From positions 496,001 through 560,000 of the forward strand of contig NW_009799179.1 in the NCBI RefSeq assembly GCF_000213175.1: a stretch of 64,000 nt of DNA, written 5' to 3'. The stretch comes from Neurospora tetrasperma FGSC 2508 (taxonomy: Eukaryota > Ascomycota > Sordariomycetes > Sordariales > Sordariaceae). The translations under genes were made by a program, and so were the position numbers. This document shows, piece after piece, positions 42,760 to 54,707 of the stretch (its first letter is position 1; every line of letters starts with the position of its first letter). A model generated the notes under the pieces. The model saw only the letters and a list, made by a program, of their open reading frames with translations. It did not search any database and was not told where the DNA came from.

Positions 42760-44697
42760 ATGGCTGGCGATACTGGTGCTAACCCACTGTTTCTCGGTTG
42801 GGTCAAGGAGTGGTGGGATACCGCCCGTGAACACAACACCAAAGGCGCCCCCACCTACAAAAAGGCATACAACTCACTCAAAGCATGTCCATTGACTTTT
42901 CAACATCCTTCGGAACTTCAGGTACTCAACGGGTTTGGCCCCACAATCAGTCAAAGACTTACCGACAGGCTTAAGCAATATTGCGAGGAGAATGGCCTCC
43001 CCATGCCCAAACATCCCAAGAGGAAGCGAACGTTGGAGTTAGAATCAGCTCTTGCGGCAGCGGGTGCCGCGCAAGATGAACAGCCATCACCTCCCAAGAG
43101 AGCCAGGACAGCCCGACCTTATGTTCCGAAGCTGAACAGCGGCGCATATGCTCTGCTCATGGCTCTTTCAGAACTTGGACCCAAAGAGTTCATGGACAAG
43201 ACCACGCTTATCGCCAAAGCACAACCTTATTCTGAACACTCCTTCACCGTTCCTACCATGGCAAACAAATCGTATACAGCTTGGGATTCCATAAAGACAC
43301 TCGAAGACAAAGAACTTGTTTATATACGCGGTCGGCCTTCCAAAAGATTTTCATTGACAGATGACGGCTGGGAAGTGGTCAACCGGATGAAGGAAGCACA
43401 GAACCTCGTGGATGGAGTGGGTGGGAGCGCTAATACGTCAAGGAACTCCATTGCTAGTGGCAGCGGTACTTCCAATCCCAACCGCAGTGAGAATGTCAAC
43501 CCTAATCGTCAAGACAGCGGAGTCAAGAGGGAAAGTCGATACACACCTCTTGACTTGAAGCCGTTTGTCTCGACTACAGCAACCCCGGATAGACCATTGC
43601 AGCCAAAACCTCACACGGCAAATTCAGAATATAGTATCATCATCGATAGTGACGATGAAGACCCCAAGTATGATGAAGAGGACCGGAAACCAATTATCCG
43701 AGAGACGACAAACCGCGATTACATCGACCTGGTAGCAGACGGCGATTCCGTGCCTGACGAGTCCAGCCTCCCCCATTTTACCCCCATTCGACTAGCCCCC
43801 GGCTCCTTCACAGTCGAACTAGTCCTCGACACGCGCGAAGTCCAAGCCAAGAACAACCGGGACCACATCCAAGAAGAGCTCTCCAAACTCGGTGTTCGAC
43901 CCATCATGCGGAGTCTCGAGCTCGGCGACGTCCTCTGGATCGCCAAGTGCAAGCAACCGGGCTGGCTTAACAGGCTAGGCGCCGAAGGTGACGAGGTCGT
44001 CCTAGATTACATTGTCGAGCGCAAACGCCTGGATGATCTTATTGGGAGCATCAAGGACGGGCGCTTCCGCGAGCAAAAGTACCGGCTGAAGCGATCGGGC
44101 ATGAAGAACGTTGTTTACATTATCGAGAACTTCAACATCGACATGGATATCCGACGACAGTACCAGGACGCAATGGACACGGCCATGGCGTCGATCCAGG
44201 TCGTCAACGGCTATTTCTTGAAGAAGACAGACACGATTGCCGAGTCCATCCGGTACTTGGCGGCCGTGACGTATATGCTCAAGGAGATATACGAAAGCAA
44301 GCCGCTGTTTGTCATTCCAACTCAGGTCCTGACGGCCAAGAATTACTTGCCGCTGGTGAAGCATCTGCGGGAGAAAGAGCCGTCCAGGGGGTACTATATC
44401 AGTTATCCGGCCTTTGCGTCGCTGGTTTCCAAGTCGGAGATGATGACGCTGAAGGACGTGTTCATCAAGATGTTGATGTGCATCAGGAGGCTGTCGGGAG
44501 AAAAGGCGATTGAGATCCAAAAGGTGTGGAAGACGCCGTTTCAGCTGGTCAAGGCGTTTGAGGCTTGCGGGAGTGATGAGAATGGGAAAAAGAAGCAGAA
44601 GGTTTTGGTGATGAGTATGCTTTCGCACCTGGTTGATCGGAGGAGTGTAGATAAGGGACTGAGTGAGAGGATTGCTGATGTTTGGGGTTTTCTGTGA
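42760..44697 (+). CDS. mus81: Crossover junction endonuclease MUS81
   Basis: Catalytic subunit of the Mus81-Eme1/Mms4 structure-specific nuclease (XPF family), which cuts 3' flaps, stalled forks and joint molecules in the nucleus. One exon of 645 aa. An N-terminal helix-hairpin-helix (NPLFLGWVKEWWDTA ... VLNGFGPTISQRLTDRLKQY), a winged-helix region (SGAYALLMALSELGP ... YTAWDSIKTLEDKELVYIRG), an acidic linker and the ERCC4 nuclease domain follow in order. Nuclease residues are visible in LVLDTREVQ (about 354), LELGDVLWIA and VERKRLDDLIGSIKDGRFREQKYRL (the ERKxxxD core at about 419), followed by VVYIIENF. The C-terminal HhH tail ends in ERIADVWGFL. It is intact and of typical length. Confidence 0.96.
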   Translation: MAGDTGANPLFLGWVKEWWDTAREHNTKGAPTYKKAYNSLKACPLTFQHPSELQVLNGFGPTISQRLTDRLKQYCEENGLPMPKHPKRKRTLELESALAAAGAAQDEQPSPPKRARTARPYVPKLNSGAYALLMALSELGPKEFMDKTTLIAKAQPYSEHSFTVPTMANKSYTAWDSIKTLEDKELVYIRGRPSKRFSLTDDGWEVVNRMKEAQNLVDGVGGSANTSRNSIASGSGTSNPNRSENVNPNRQDSGVKRESRYTPLDLKPFVSTTATPDRPLQPKPHTANSEYSIIIDSDDEDPKYDEEDRKPIIRETTNRDYIDLVADGDSVPDESSLPHFTPIRLAPGSFTVELVLDTREVQAKNNRDHIQEELSKLGVRPIMRSLELGDVLWIAKCKQPGWLNRLGAEGDEVVLDYIVERKRLDDLIGSIKDGRFREQKYRLKRSGMKNVVYIIENFNIDMDIRRQYQDAMDTAMASIQVVNGYFLKKTDTIAESIRYLAAVTYMLKEIYESKPLFVIPTQVLTAKNYLPLVKHLREKEPSRGYYISYPAFASLVSKSEMMTLKDVFIKMLMCIRRLSGEKAIEIQKVWKTPFQLVKAFEACGSDENGKKKQKVLVMSMLSHLVDRRSVDKGLSERIADVWGFL

Positions 44698-44860
44698 TTC
44701 TCGTCGGGGTTGAAGAGGCCAAGAAGCCTTGTTTGAATAATTGTCTTGTATATCAAAGTCCTTGACACGAGCTTAGTACATGTCACGAATGGTATCATAC
44801 TCATCTCAACTTTTTTCCCTTCCGTATTGAAACCGTAAAACACTTCCATTCAGCACAACC

Positions 44861-45737
44861 TCAAGAAAACCCCTGCTTCACAATCCCCTCGACAACCTTC
44901 TCCAACAACCCTCTCCCCTTCTTCTTTTCTTCCCCCTGGCCCTGTTCCTCAGCAGAAGCAGACCCCAACAACCCCTCCAAATACCCCCTCAAGCTCTTCT
45001 CCACATACTTGGCCGTCATATCCACCTCCACATTCACCGTCTCGCCCACTTTTTTTCCTGCCACCACCACCCGTTCCTGCGTGTACGCAATGAGCATTAC
45101 CTCCCACCATTCCTCCTCATCATTCACCGCCGTAACCGTCAAACTAGTTCCATCCAGCGCAATAAACCCCTTGTACACCACATACCGCAACACCTCCTTG
45201 TTTTTAGGTCTAAACCGGAACGTCAACGCCTCCCCATCGGGCGTGATCTTGATGATCTCCGCTACGGTGTCCACATGGCCCTGAACAAAGTGGCCGCCCA
45301 TGCGGGTGTCGGCGCGCACGGCCCTCTCCAGGTTCACGCGCGATCCGGAACGCAGGGAGCCGAGGTTGGTGAGCCGGAGAGTCTCGGGGGCGATGCCGAC
45401 GGTGAAGGAGGCGGAAGGGGTGAGGGTGAAGGAGGTGACGGTGAGACAGACGCCGTTGACGGCGATGGAGTCGCCTAGGTGGCAGTCGGAGAGCAAACCA
45501 GAAGAAGAAGAAGAAGAAGAAGAGGGGAGGAGGGTGATGGTGAGGGTCGTGCCGTTTTTGGAGAGGGGGTCGTTGGGGGTGTAGGTTGTCACCTCTGTTT
45601 TTTTTTGGGATTTGAGGAGTTAGTGAGGGTGTTAATACGAGATGGTGGGTGGAAAGATGGGGTGAAAAGGGGGGAGGGCAAAAAGGGGAGAAAGGGGGGA
45701 ACGGACCTCCGATTTCTTCGACTATGCCGGTGAACAT
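44861..45737 (-). CDS. rib5: Riboflavin synthase
   Basis: Last step of riboflavin synthesis, dismutation of two 6,7-dimethyl-8-ribityllumazine molecules into riboflavin and a pyrimidinedione. Exons 45737-45707 and 45594-44861, 254 aa. Exon 1 encodes the invariant start MFTGIVEEIG. The donor there is GTCCGT, weaker than the GTRNGT used elsewhere, but acceptor AACAG restores EVTTY in frame. Two barrel repeats are visible: LGDSIAVNGVCLTVTSF with NLERAVRADTRMGGHFVQGH, and GFIALDGTSLTVTAVND with VNVEVDMTAKYVEKSL. A run of eight Ser in an early loop (LLPSSSSSSSSGLL) is an unusual insertion. The C-terminal tail after the second barrel is Lys/Glu-rich. The gene is tail to tail with mus81, about 160 bp apart. 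Confidence 0.95.
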
Positions 45738-46941
45738 GTTGGCGGTTATTTGAAGGGTACGATGATTTGGAAGGTTGTTTGTGTGGTGTGAGATTGGCTC
45801 TTGTTTTGAAATATATTAGAAGAGATGGTGTGAGTTTGATGAAGTCAGTCGGAGGTTGTTGTTGGTGGTGATAATAAGTGAGAATGCGCCGTGTCCCCCG
45901 TTTTCCGCGGGGTTCCAGTATCGATGACAGATGCTGAGTGATGTGACGGACCCCCCCGCCGCGCGGATGGACCGGCCTCGGCACTGCTAGGTACCTCTAG
46001 CGGCTAATAGTGGGGCTTGCTGTGCCGGGTTATCGCAACTTGCGCCGGAGCCGAGGCCGGAGGGAGTGATGATGGCTACGGGGGTATAAGATATTGTAAG
46101 TGATTGTTCGTTCGTCAGTCATCATCCCGAATACCCAACCTGGTTTCGAAATTCCTTGCATAACAAGTAATATGCTTTCTTAACAATTAGCCAAGGGTGT
46201 TCTTGTATCCACCTGGTCAGGGTTATGTATGGGAGGACGTCTAGGGTTGTGTAGGGACGAACTGATACCCAAAAAATCCATTGACGACCCCGACATTTTC
46301 CAGAAACAACATTCTTCTCCAAAGCAGAAAGCAACAAGCTTTCAACACTCCTCAAGGGAACAGACACTGAGTGTTCGCATGTGGCTTCTACGTATCATTC
46401 TGAACTATAATTCCGGTCTGAACAGCCACGCCGGTCGTCTCCATTATACGAGGTTTGACACAGATTAGCCGTGCAGGGGGGGACAGCGACTTGGGTCCCC
46501 TTGGAACTAAGCTTTCGTTTTGTCTCTGCCCATCTCCCCACAACAACACATTGATCTGCATTTCAAACTTTAGTCCAAGTCTCAGCAAGGATCTTGGTTG
46601 CACGGCGACCAATATCAGCTGCTGGTGTTTTGAAACTAATCAAGCCCGTCAGGAACCGGGCAACCACCGGGTATAAATCCATGTGCGGGGGAGGATTGCC
46701 GTTGCTTGGGTCAGACCCTCAGATGAGATCGTCAGGGTGTGAAAAGTTTCCAAGTATGGAACTTCGACGTCACCCTTGTCTGTGCCCTTTCTTTCGTTTG
46801 TTCAAATCTCCCCCGTTTGTTTACTTTTACTTCACTTCCATCAAAGCCTCCGGCTGGTTCTGTAGGGAAATTATCTCCCCCTGATTCCTCTGTTCACATT
46901 CCCACGTTTCCTTACCGCTACCGGGCACTAAACCAACCACC
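45738..46941. other. Divergent promoter region, rib5 and GT17 gene
   Basis: Upstream DNA of both genes with GTACCTCTAG at 45991. No gene is supported. Confidence 0.5.
45991..46000 (+). promoter_or_regulatory. GTACCTCTAG element, copy 4
   Basis: Exact copy of the recurrent 10-mer, 254 bp upstream of the rib5 start in the divergent promoter shared with the GT17 gene. Confidence 0.4.
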
Positions 46942-48432
46942 ATGCTCCTCCAACCCATCACCAACCCCAGTAAATATGTCCGCTACATCGTCCTCCTCCT
47001 CAGCATATGGGCCTTCATCTACCTCTTCTCACCCTTCAACCTCCGCCTCGACAAAAACAACCCTAGCTACGACGACGACAATGAAGCAAACAAGGGCAGC
47101 TCCCTCAGCCGGCAAAATATCTGCCGCCCCTACAGTTGGAAACCCTACCAGCCCCGCCAACCCTCGGACCCTCCCCGCAAGATCTACGATTTAGTTCTCG
47201 TCACCACGGAACTCGACCTGCTCGAAGTCCGTCTAAACACCACCTGGGGCGCCGTCGACTACTACGTTCTCGTCGAGAGTGCCAAGACATTTACAGGGCG
47301 GAATAAGCCTCTGCTGCTTCAACATGCACTCGACTCCTCCTCCCGGTTCGACGCCTACAAATCCAAGATTATCTACCACGAAGCTGAATACCCCGAGGAT
47401 TTTGACCCCCGGCCTCTTACGTCGGGAAAAGCATCTGCATCCGCATCCGCATCTGAATCGGTATCATCATCACCATGGCAAGATTTCCACCTAAACGCCA
47501 TGTTCGATCAAGTGTTTCCTTCTCTCGCAGCTGAACCCCCCACTGGTAACCCGTCCACCCACAACCCCAGTTTGAACTCATCATCATCAATAAGTTCCCG
47601 CCGTCCCCAAACAAACGACATCCTCCTCCTCTCCCTCGCCTCCGAGATCCCCCGCCCTCAAACTCTCGCCCTCTTGAAAGAATGTATCTTCCCAGCCCGC
47701 TTAACCCTCTCTTCCAAAATGCACTACTACTCCTTCCAATTCGTCCGTCGACCTCCTTGGTTCTCTCGCACGCACGAATATGGTCCGGGGTACGTAGATC
47801 AAGAGTCGAAGAAAGTGGAATGGGGACATCCGCAGGCTACGGTCTACAAGGGGGTAGGAGGCAAGACGGTGAAGATGGGTGGACGGGGAGGGTTGAGGTA
47901 TGGTTTTGGGTCTGGGTCTGGGTCTGGTCGTGTTGTTCCTGGGGATGGGAAAGGGGGTGGGGATAAAAAGTGGTGGACGACAGACGAGTGGCTGGACAAG
48001 AGAACTTACTGGTTGTGGTTAGCCAAGTGGTTATGGTTATGGGAGGGAAGAGAAAGACAACAAGAACAAACGTTGCAAAACGCCAGCTGGACATGCCAGT
48101 TTTGTTTTCCTACCTTGACGGAATTTCTCCTTATCAACGACGGGGTAAATGGGATGGATCAACATCACCATCGACTCGGCGCCGGTCCTTTTGGTGAAAT
48201 TGATGAGATGGAAAGAGACAGGATAGTCCGATACGTGCGAGAGGGAAAAGATCTCTGGGCTGATGTCCATGAGCAGCAAGGCGGGAAGAAGTGGGTATTT
48301 GAGGAGGTGGTTAATAACACGGACGTTCCGAGTTTCTTGTTGGAGTCGCCAGAAGGAAAAGAAGGCGGGAGGTTGAGGTTCTTGATGGAGAGGGGAGGGA
48401 GGAGTGGTGGGTTTAGGGATTACTACCTATGA
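46942..48432 (+). CDS. GT17-family glycosyltransferase (beta-1,4-GlcNAc transferase-like)
   Basis: Type II membrane protein of 496 aa in one exon. A short cytosolic tail and a membrane anchor (YIVLLLSIWAFIYLF, about residues 15-30) are followed by a stem and the catalytic domain. Family features are IYDLVLVTTELDLLEVRLN, VDYYVLVESAKTFTGRNKP, WQDFHLNAMFD, NDILLLSLASEIPRP and NASWTCQFCFPTLTEF, as in glycosyltransferase family 17 (MGAT3, which adds bisecting GlcNAc in animals). The fungal acceptor is unknown; a Golgi location is inferred from topology. Ser-rich and Gly-rich insertions (about residues 155-175, and a GSGSGSG repeat near 320) and a Trp/Leu repeat (YWLWLAKWLWLWEG) are lineage-specific oddities. 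Confidence 0.85.
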   Translation: MLLQPITNPSKYVRYIVLLLSIWAFIYLFSPFNLRLDKNNPSYDDDNEANKGSSLSRQNICRPYSWKPYQPRQPSDPPRKIYDLVLVTTELDLLEVRLNTTWGAVDYYVLVESAKTFTGRNKPLLLQHALDSSSRFDAYKSKIIYHEAEYPEDFDPRPLTSGKASASASASESVSSSPWQDFHLNAMFDQVFPSLAAEPPTGNPSTHNPSLNSSSSISSRRPQTNDILLLSLASEIPRPQTLALLKECIFPARLTLSSKMHYYSFQFVRRPPWFSRTHEYGPGYVDQESKKVEWGHPQATVYKGVGGKTVKMGGRGGLRYGFGSGSGSGRVVPGDGKGGGDKKWWTTDEWLDKRTYWLWLAKWLWLWEGRERQQEQTLQNASWTCQFCFPTLTEFLLINDGVNGMDQHHHRLGAGPFGEIDEMERDRIVRYVREGKDLWADVHEQQGGKKWVFEEVVNNTDVPSFLLESPEGKEGGRLRFLMERGGRSGGFRDYYL

Positions 48433-49811
48433 AGTGCCCTCGAGAGGGAGGATGGAGGATGTAGAGGGAGGGGAGAGTGCGGGAGATGGAGAAGCGGGGA
48501 TAGTTGAAGGGTTGTTTGAATACGGAAAGGGGTAAATTGATACAGGTAGAAAGATGACGACGGGATGAAAGGTCAGATACATGATGCTACGGGTTGTTTT
48601 GAGATGATGGAATCATCAAGACTTCACCATGATTCTATGTCATGGTGGTATTAGTGATCGGACTAATTGACCTGGAAAGAAGAAACAACGGTTCCCACGA
48701 GGATTTATTCGGGATGGTGTCAGTATTGATGGGTTTGGAAGGAAGGTATCTCTCGAGTACAGATTTCAGGTCATGGATTTGGCGTTACGATTATTGGTCG
48801 GGCTACATATAACTACTTGGTCCTCATTTATTTTTGAATCTTATATACACAACCTGCTCACTGCTGTAATTGTCAATTTGTTTTTTTTCCCCTTCTGATG
48901 GTAAGAAAGGCACTGCTGTTCGACAAGACACCAGATAGGGTTGTCTCTCAGGTGTGGGATCGTGCGTTGGAAGGACCATCGCCTTGAAACTGCAGAGTCG
49001 GTTGGTTAACCAAATCCAACCCCTTTCGGTTGGTCAATTGAAATCTCATTCCCATCACCACCCACCTCTTTCTGTGCATCATTATCCCACTAATGCTGCC
49101 TACGTCAAGATGAGAACGATCTGGCAACCTAGGCTTGACTTGTCTACTCCCAGACAAATGGGAAGTAGCGAACTGCACACCCATTACCTACGACTACCTA
49201 CTTGCCCCAGCCAGCAAATTTAACTGCTGGCTCTCTCATCGCACAAAGCAGCCCTTGCCCATCACGAGAGAGAAGTATGTCATATGAGCGAAAATTAGAC
49301 AATAGTATATAATATAGCTATTCTTGATGTTTATTCCGATTATATTCTTCCTCCTCCTTCGACGACGACGACAAGACTTAGAGATATCCATTCATTATGG
49401 TGGAATCAACCCCTGCAATTGTGGAAAATTTGCCCGTCCTCGCTCAGTTTTCTTTCCTGATCCAGGTGGATCAGATCCCTCAAAAACTCCTTCTCTCAAA
49501 AGCAAAAGCGAGGATGAGAGCTCGATTGTACCCCTGAGTAAGACTGCGTGCAATGGGTATCGGGCTTTGAGAAGTGAAAGTTGGAATTAGGTTGTTATTG
49601 TTGTTTTTGTTGGGTACATAGATATCCTTGGGTATTGTCAGAATCGGAGTCGTCGAATTCCCTTGCTGTTCAGTGTTACGGTGTCGTCATTCTGTTTGTG
49701 TGTCTCATGCTCCAGGTCATTTTCATTTTTCCATGCTCGTTTACTTTCGTTTATTCCCGTCTCAATCGGGTACTGATCGTTCCGTCGTAGTTTCCCAAAC
49801 CATTCCCGGAC
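48433..49811. other. Region between convergent GT17 and CFEM genes
   Basis: 3' untranslated DNA of both genes. A small GACGAC repeat is present near 49360. No coding sequence is recognised. Confidence 0.55.
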
Positions 49812-50447
49812 TTAAAGAAGAGCAAAAGCGACGGCAATGCCGGCGCCGAGACCGATCTGGGCAGAGCGGCCGGCGCCACCCGTTGCGGCGGGAGGTTTGG
49901 CACTAGTCGACGAGGCACCAGGCATCTCAGACGCGATGGGGTAACCCTCGGAAAGGGTGGGGTAAGCCGAGGCGATGCCAGATGGGATTACGGATCCGAT
50001 CGTTGTTGGGCATGGAACGATGCTGCTCACAGTGCCTTTAGGAGGCACGACACTCCCAGAGACGGTATGAGGTGAGTTACCGGGGATAGCACAGGCGCAG
50101 ACTAGATATAGATTGTTAGCACATTGTTATCATTCACATGTGAAAGCAGACATGAACACTAAGACGGTCCACTCACCCTCGGCAGCACCATCGATCACGG
50201 GCTGGAACTGAGACGTCTCGCAAGAATCGGCAACGCAGGACTCGATAGCGGCGAAGAAGGCAGCTTGCTTTTCACATTGACAGGCAAAGTCGAAGCCATC
50301 ACAGCCGATAGACGGGGCGTTGTCGATGAAGCATGTCTGGGCGCAATTAGGGATGGCCTTGACAGCAACGGCGATGCAGCCGGAGACCTTGGCGTTCACT
50401 CCGGCAACGAAGAGGGCCCCGGCCACAGGAATCATTGAGAACTTCAT
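49812..50447 (-). CDS. GPI-anchored CFEM-domain protein
   Basis: Secreted surface protein of 186 aa, exons 50447-50177 and 50101-49812, splice sites GTGAGT/CTAG. The signal peptide MKFSMIPVAGALFVAGVNA precedes a CFEM domain (about residues 23-95) with the cysteine pattern IPNCAQTC, GC, FACQC, SC, SC and VCAC. Asp in CDGFDFACQC is at the position that binds heme iron in studied CFEM proteins. A Ser/Thr/Pro-rich stretch follows, and the end (GGAGRSAQIGLGAGIAVAFALL) looks like a GPI attachment site plus hydrophobic tail. CFEM proteins act in heme or iron capture, adhesion or host interaction; which applies here cannot be told. Confidence 0.92.
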
Positions 50448-53230
50448 AGTGAACAGTTAGCGAGCGACTGTGGTCGAACCTCTGTATGAAGTAATATGAT
50501 CCGTTGGAGGGTGCTGAGAGAAAGGACGAGTGAGTGACAGAACAAGGTGAAGGACGGGGAGAACCAGAGTAAAAGCTGGAGAGCGTGGCAAGCTGGAACC
50601 AGCTGGTTTCCAGAGGGCTGGGGAGGAAGCTCAAAATGAGCTCAGCCCAAGCAGCTTGCAATATTCTTATGCATCAAGGTAGGATGGAGACAACTCTGCC
50701 CGCTGCCATGGGTATCGAAGTTCGCCGAGGTGGGGAGCCGGGAGACTATCATGACCCGGAATTGGGTAAGGTTCCGGGAATGCTTGAGGAGTACCTTGCA
50801 CGAGCAGGGTCTTTCAGCAGAGTTGCCTATCGCGCTTATAAACCAGCTCAAGTTCAGTCTCCAACTTTCGAGGTTCAACCTCTCCGTATCTCACCCGCCG
50901 CAGCCCGATATAAAGCAAAGCAGTGCAAGAAGCCGGCTTCTGGGCCAGCTGCATTTCGTGGATGCGTTTCCCTTCTTGCAGCGTTCATATTGCTCGAGAT
51001 ACTTGCGGTTCGACAAAACTAAAGATGCCTGAACGTGGCGAGAAGAGGAGGAAAAAAGGACCAGGGCAGTAAGTGGGATAATCGACACCAAGGTGACCAT
51101 CTCGGTGGATATTTGGGCAGGTCCCTTGTAAAAGGTCATACTGTATCCCAACGAAAGCTGGGTTTCTCCGCCCCATCTCTCGGTCTGCCTGCTCCTCTGG
51201 GAATGGCGACGGTGGGGGATTCGCTCGGGGAGAGAATCTTCTGGGCAGGAGAGGTGAAGATCGCGCCCTACATAGCGTAGTATTCCTGAGCAGGAAGCAT
51301 GTGGGTGAACATTGCATTGCAATTTCGCAAATTTGGAACTGTCAACCTATCAGCATCCAGCCGTTACACAAAGCGAACAGTTGTCGTAGTTCACGTTGAA
51401 GGATGGTACACTACCTCCGGGAGTTCCCGTCATGGCATCGTGTTCGCAGCCAGCAAGCTACCTACCTCTCGACGAGTGCATTTCTTGATGCCTCTTTTCG
51501 AGCGACTCAAGAGTCAAGATCACTCTTCCAGGCTAGATTTTAAGCTCGTATAGAATGCGACCCCAGATCGACGCATCCCATACCTGGTTCTGCCTAGCTG
51601 ATAGCCAAGAAAACGGGTGGGTTGCGCAACCACGCAGTCGTCCGTCCCCCGCAGTTGCATGTGGACCGCAAACCGGTTCCTGAGCCACAGCAACGACGAT
51701 GACCGCGATTGGCTGATTGCCGCCTCGCCGAGGCAAAGGTCAGCTTGCGAGGAAAATCTCTTTTGGCATATGATCCGGCGCTTTTCTGTCCTCAGTTTTC
51801 GTGGAATTTGTTGACCTTTACACCACCTAGTTCACCAACACCCGGTTGACAGTCACTGGCCCGAACTGACTTCAGAAGCGGAGATATCATCGATGGAGTC
51901 CACGGTTTCGGCAGACGGGGTTGCCCGGTCTTACCCCGGATTTTCCCCGCAAGATCAGAGATTTGGATGGGGCATGTCTAACTCGTCCTCTTTGCCCGTC
52001 TCGGGGATCTCTGGATACCGACAAACAATGCTGTAGTTGGCCCTAAGCGGCAGCGTCCGTCAAGAGTGGGACTTTGGTGTTTTATAGCTCGGGCTGCTCA
52101 AGTCAACGGTGATTGTGACGGACTGACGGACAAGCACAAAGCCGGCTCTGGCGTCAGCCTTCATCCCGGCAGCTATCACATCGCAAGTTTAAGATTGTGA
52201 ATATGCTTGACCAACTGATGAGAAGTTGTTGGTCACAGACTGCAATTTAAGCAACAGGCAGAAATTGGAATTGGGTTTGAATCAAGTCTGTTGATTGTTG
52301 GTTGTTGGATGCCGAGTGGATGCGACCCGTACCTACCTAGAAATGACCGGTGCCAAGCCGGCGTTTGCCATTCAGTAGGTGGCCGGCAGCGGTGCCTTCC
52401 GACCTGACAAGACCGGTGAGATAGGCTAACAAAGGAAAAAGAAAGGAGCGATTCGGCCCGGTTCCGAACGACACAGTAAGCTTCAAGTCTCCGTCCGCGA
52501 TTGGAATTACGTGCACCTGGCTGCCTGGCCGAGGCGGCGTCGGACCGTACAAGAAATGAGCATGATAAGCTGATAACCCACGGCAAAGCGGATAACAACA
52601 ATTTGTTTTCTGTACAGCACCGAACGGCCAACACCTCATCTACTTGTGTTCTCGACAGAAAAGCCCGTACAAGACACTTTGACTGATGTTGTACTGCCGT
52701 ACTCGCTACAGTAAGCTTACACTACGGGCCATTCAACTGAATGGACGATTGAACCGCCTTGTAGCGCCATCAATGTCACCCAAGCAATGGAATGCAATGC
52801 TGTGATTCGGTTGACATTAGGTTGACAGCTTTGTTGGAGGTTCCCCTCATCTCAATCCCGAACTCCGTCCTATCAGTCTGTCCATCCGTTTACGGAAGTC
52901 GGCTCACCCCGCACCCGACACGATGAAGCGCTGGTGATGTTATGCTCTCCACTTACACTGCCTGATTTATTGATGATGGTTCGGACAGAAAAGATAGAGC
53001 TCCTCTTTGCATCGTCACTCTTTCCATTGCCTTGTTCCCAGTACTTCAGTCCAAGTCTCCTATATAATTCCATCGCATCGACCCCCAGCCGTCTTTACCC
53101 TTTCTATAGCGTTGGCTTCAATTTGAATACCCGGACCTCTACGTTGCTACATCGATTGTCCTAACGACATAACCTCCCTTCCATCCCATCCCGCACTTTC
53201 GCGAACTAATCATCACCTTCATCAACAACC
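50448..53230. other. 2.8 kb intergenic region
   Basis: Upstream DNA of two divergent genes, the CFEM gene and the pyroglutamyl peptidase gene. Open frames up to about 145 codons (50585-51022 on +, 51322-50891 on -) overlap each other in opposite directions and show no domain, so none is called. Confidence 0.55.
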
Positions 53231-54306
53231 ATGGGCTCTACCAACGTCTACAGCGACGAAGAGATCAACGTCCTGATCACCGGCTTCGGTGTAAGTCATC
53301 GATTTTCCCACCACCTACCTCTCGCTTCATCAACTAACCACAACCAAAACCTCAGCCCTTCAAAAAAGAATACCCCCTCAACCCCTCCTGGGAAATCGCC
53401 TCCCGCCTCCCCGCCATCCTCCCTCCTCTGCGCGCCAAACAGCCCTCGACGCAAAAACCGCCCTTGATCCCTCGCGTCAACTTGCACGTCCACCCGGACC
53501 CGATCCGCGTCTCTTATAAAACCGTCCGCGCACTCATCCCCAAACTTTGGGCTCCCACTTTTGATTCTTCCTCTTCCCCTTCCCCTACTTCCCCTTCTTC
53601 CACCACCGCCTTAGCAGAACCCACCTCCGAAGCCCCCTTTTCCGAACAAGATGCCGCCGCCATCACCACAACTGAAGAAGAGAAACCCACGACGAAATAC
53701 GACTTTGCCATCCACATAGGCATGGCCGGCCCCCAACCGCGATGGGCCATCGAACGCCTTGCGCACCGCGACGGGTACGCCTTGCGGGACGTGGACGGCG
53801 AGTTTTTGCGCGACAAGGAAAATCAGTTGAAAGACGATTGGGTGTGGAAGGGGTGTCCGGCGGAACTAAGGACGGATTTGGATTTGGATGTGATTTTGGA
53901 AAAGTGGAGGGGGTATGCGCCGCCTGGACTTGTGGGTAAATCCCAAGGTGGTGAAGAATGTGAAGATGAAAAAGAAGGGAAGAATAAAGGAGAGGGCGGT
54001 AAGGGGGCAGGAGGAGGAGGAGGAGCAAAGTGGTATGGCAATGATATCAAGGGCGGTAACAAGGGAGAAAAGCTGGTGATCAGTGAAGATCCCGGAAGGT
54101 ATCTTTGCGATTTCATTTACTATAGTAGTTTGGCGGAGCTGTATAAGCGCAAGGCGGAGAAAAAGGTGGTGTTTTTGCATGTGCCGTGTGAGGTGGGCAA
54201 GGATGGGGAGTATGTGAGGATTGGACAGGAGCTGATGTTGGGGTTGGCGAGGAGTGTGGCGGAGTGGTTGGTGGAGGAGAGGAAGAGGAAGGGGGATTTG
54301 AGGTGA
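53231..54306 (+). CDS. Pyroglutamyl peptidase type I (peptidase C15)
   Basis: Cysteine peptidase that removes N-terminal pyroglutamate from peptides; cytosolic. Exons 53231-53290 and 53356-54306 (GTAAGT/CTCAG, phase 0), 336 aa. NVLITGFGPFKKEYPLNPSW is the family start. The catalytic triad can be assigned: Glu153 in WAIERLAHRDGY, Cys271 in GRYLCDFIYYSSL and His295 in VVFLHVPCEVG. It is about 120 residues longer than bacterial PcpA because of a Ser/Thr/Pro-rich insertion (about 95-130) and a Lys/Glu/Gly-rich insertion (about 220-255). Both are in loops and common in fungal members as far as I know. The start codon has a CAACCATGG context. Confidence 0.92.
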
Positions 54307-54707
54307 TGTCTCAAGGTGTGTGATGAGGAATGTGGCTGGAGGGAGACAGAGGCGTGAGGTATAGCCGTTTTGAGAACTGCGAAAGGACAAGGTGCGATAC
54401 AGAGCGTTCACGGATCATGATTTACGATATACACATCGATACGCATCAGCGATCACATACTTTCCGCTCATAACCAACGAATCTTCTGTCCATTTTTTGC
54501 AGTCAAAGTAAGTCGCCTTCAGTCCCATTCAACTGAGAAGCAAAGTTGCTTCTACACATTGATGCACGATATCAGAACAAGTGGATCTAAAATGCTTCAT
54601 ATAAAGGTGGTATCTAGCGCTCTTTCTATACTCTATCCAAAGCTGAAAACGTTACGCCCCTTCTATTCCTTTTTTTCTTTTTTGAGTCGTTTCCATCATC
54701 ATCAAAT
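54307..54707. other. Region between convergent peptidase and OYE genes
   Basis: 3' untranslated DNA of both genes, T-rich near 54665-54685. Nothing else is seen. Confidence 0.6.

Noticed and set aside
50585-51322. 145-codon + and 143-codon - frames upstream of the CFEM gene
   Set aside because: They overlap in opposite directions, lack domains and lie in a promoter region.
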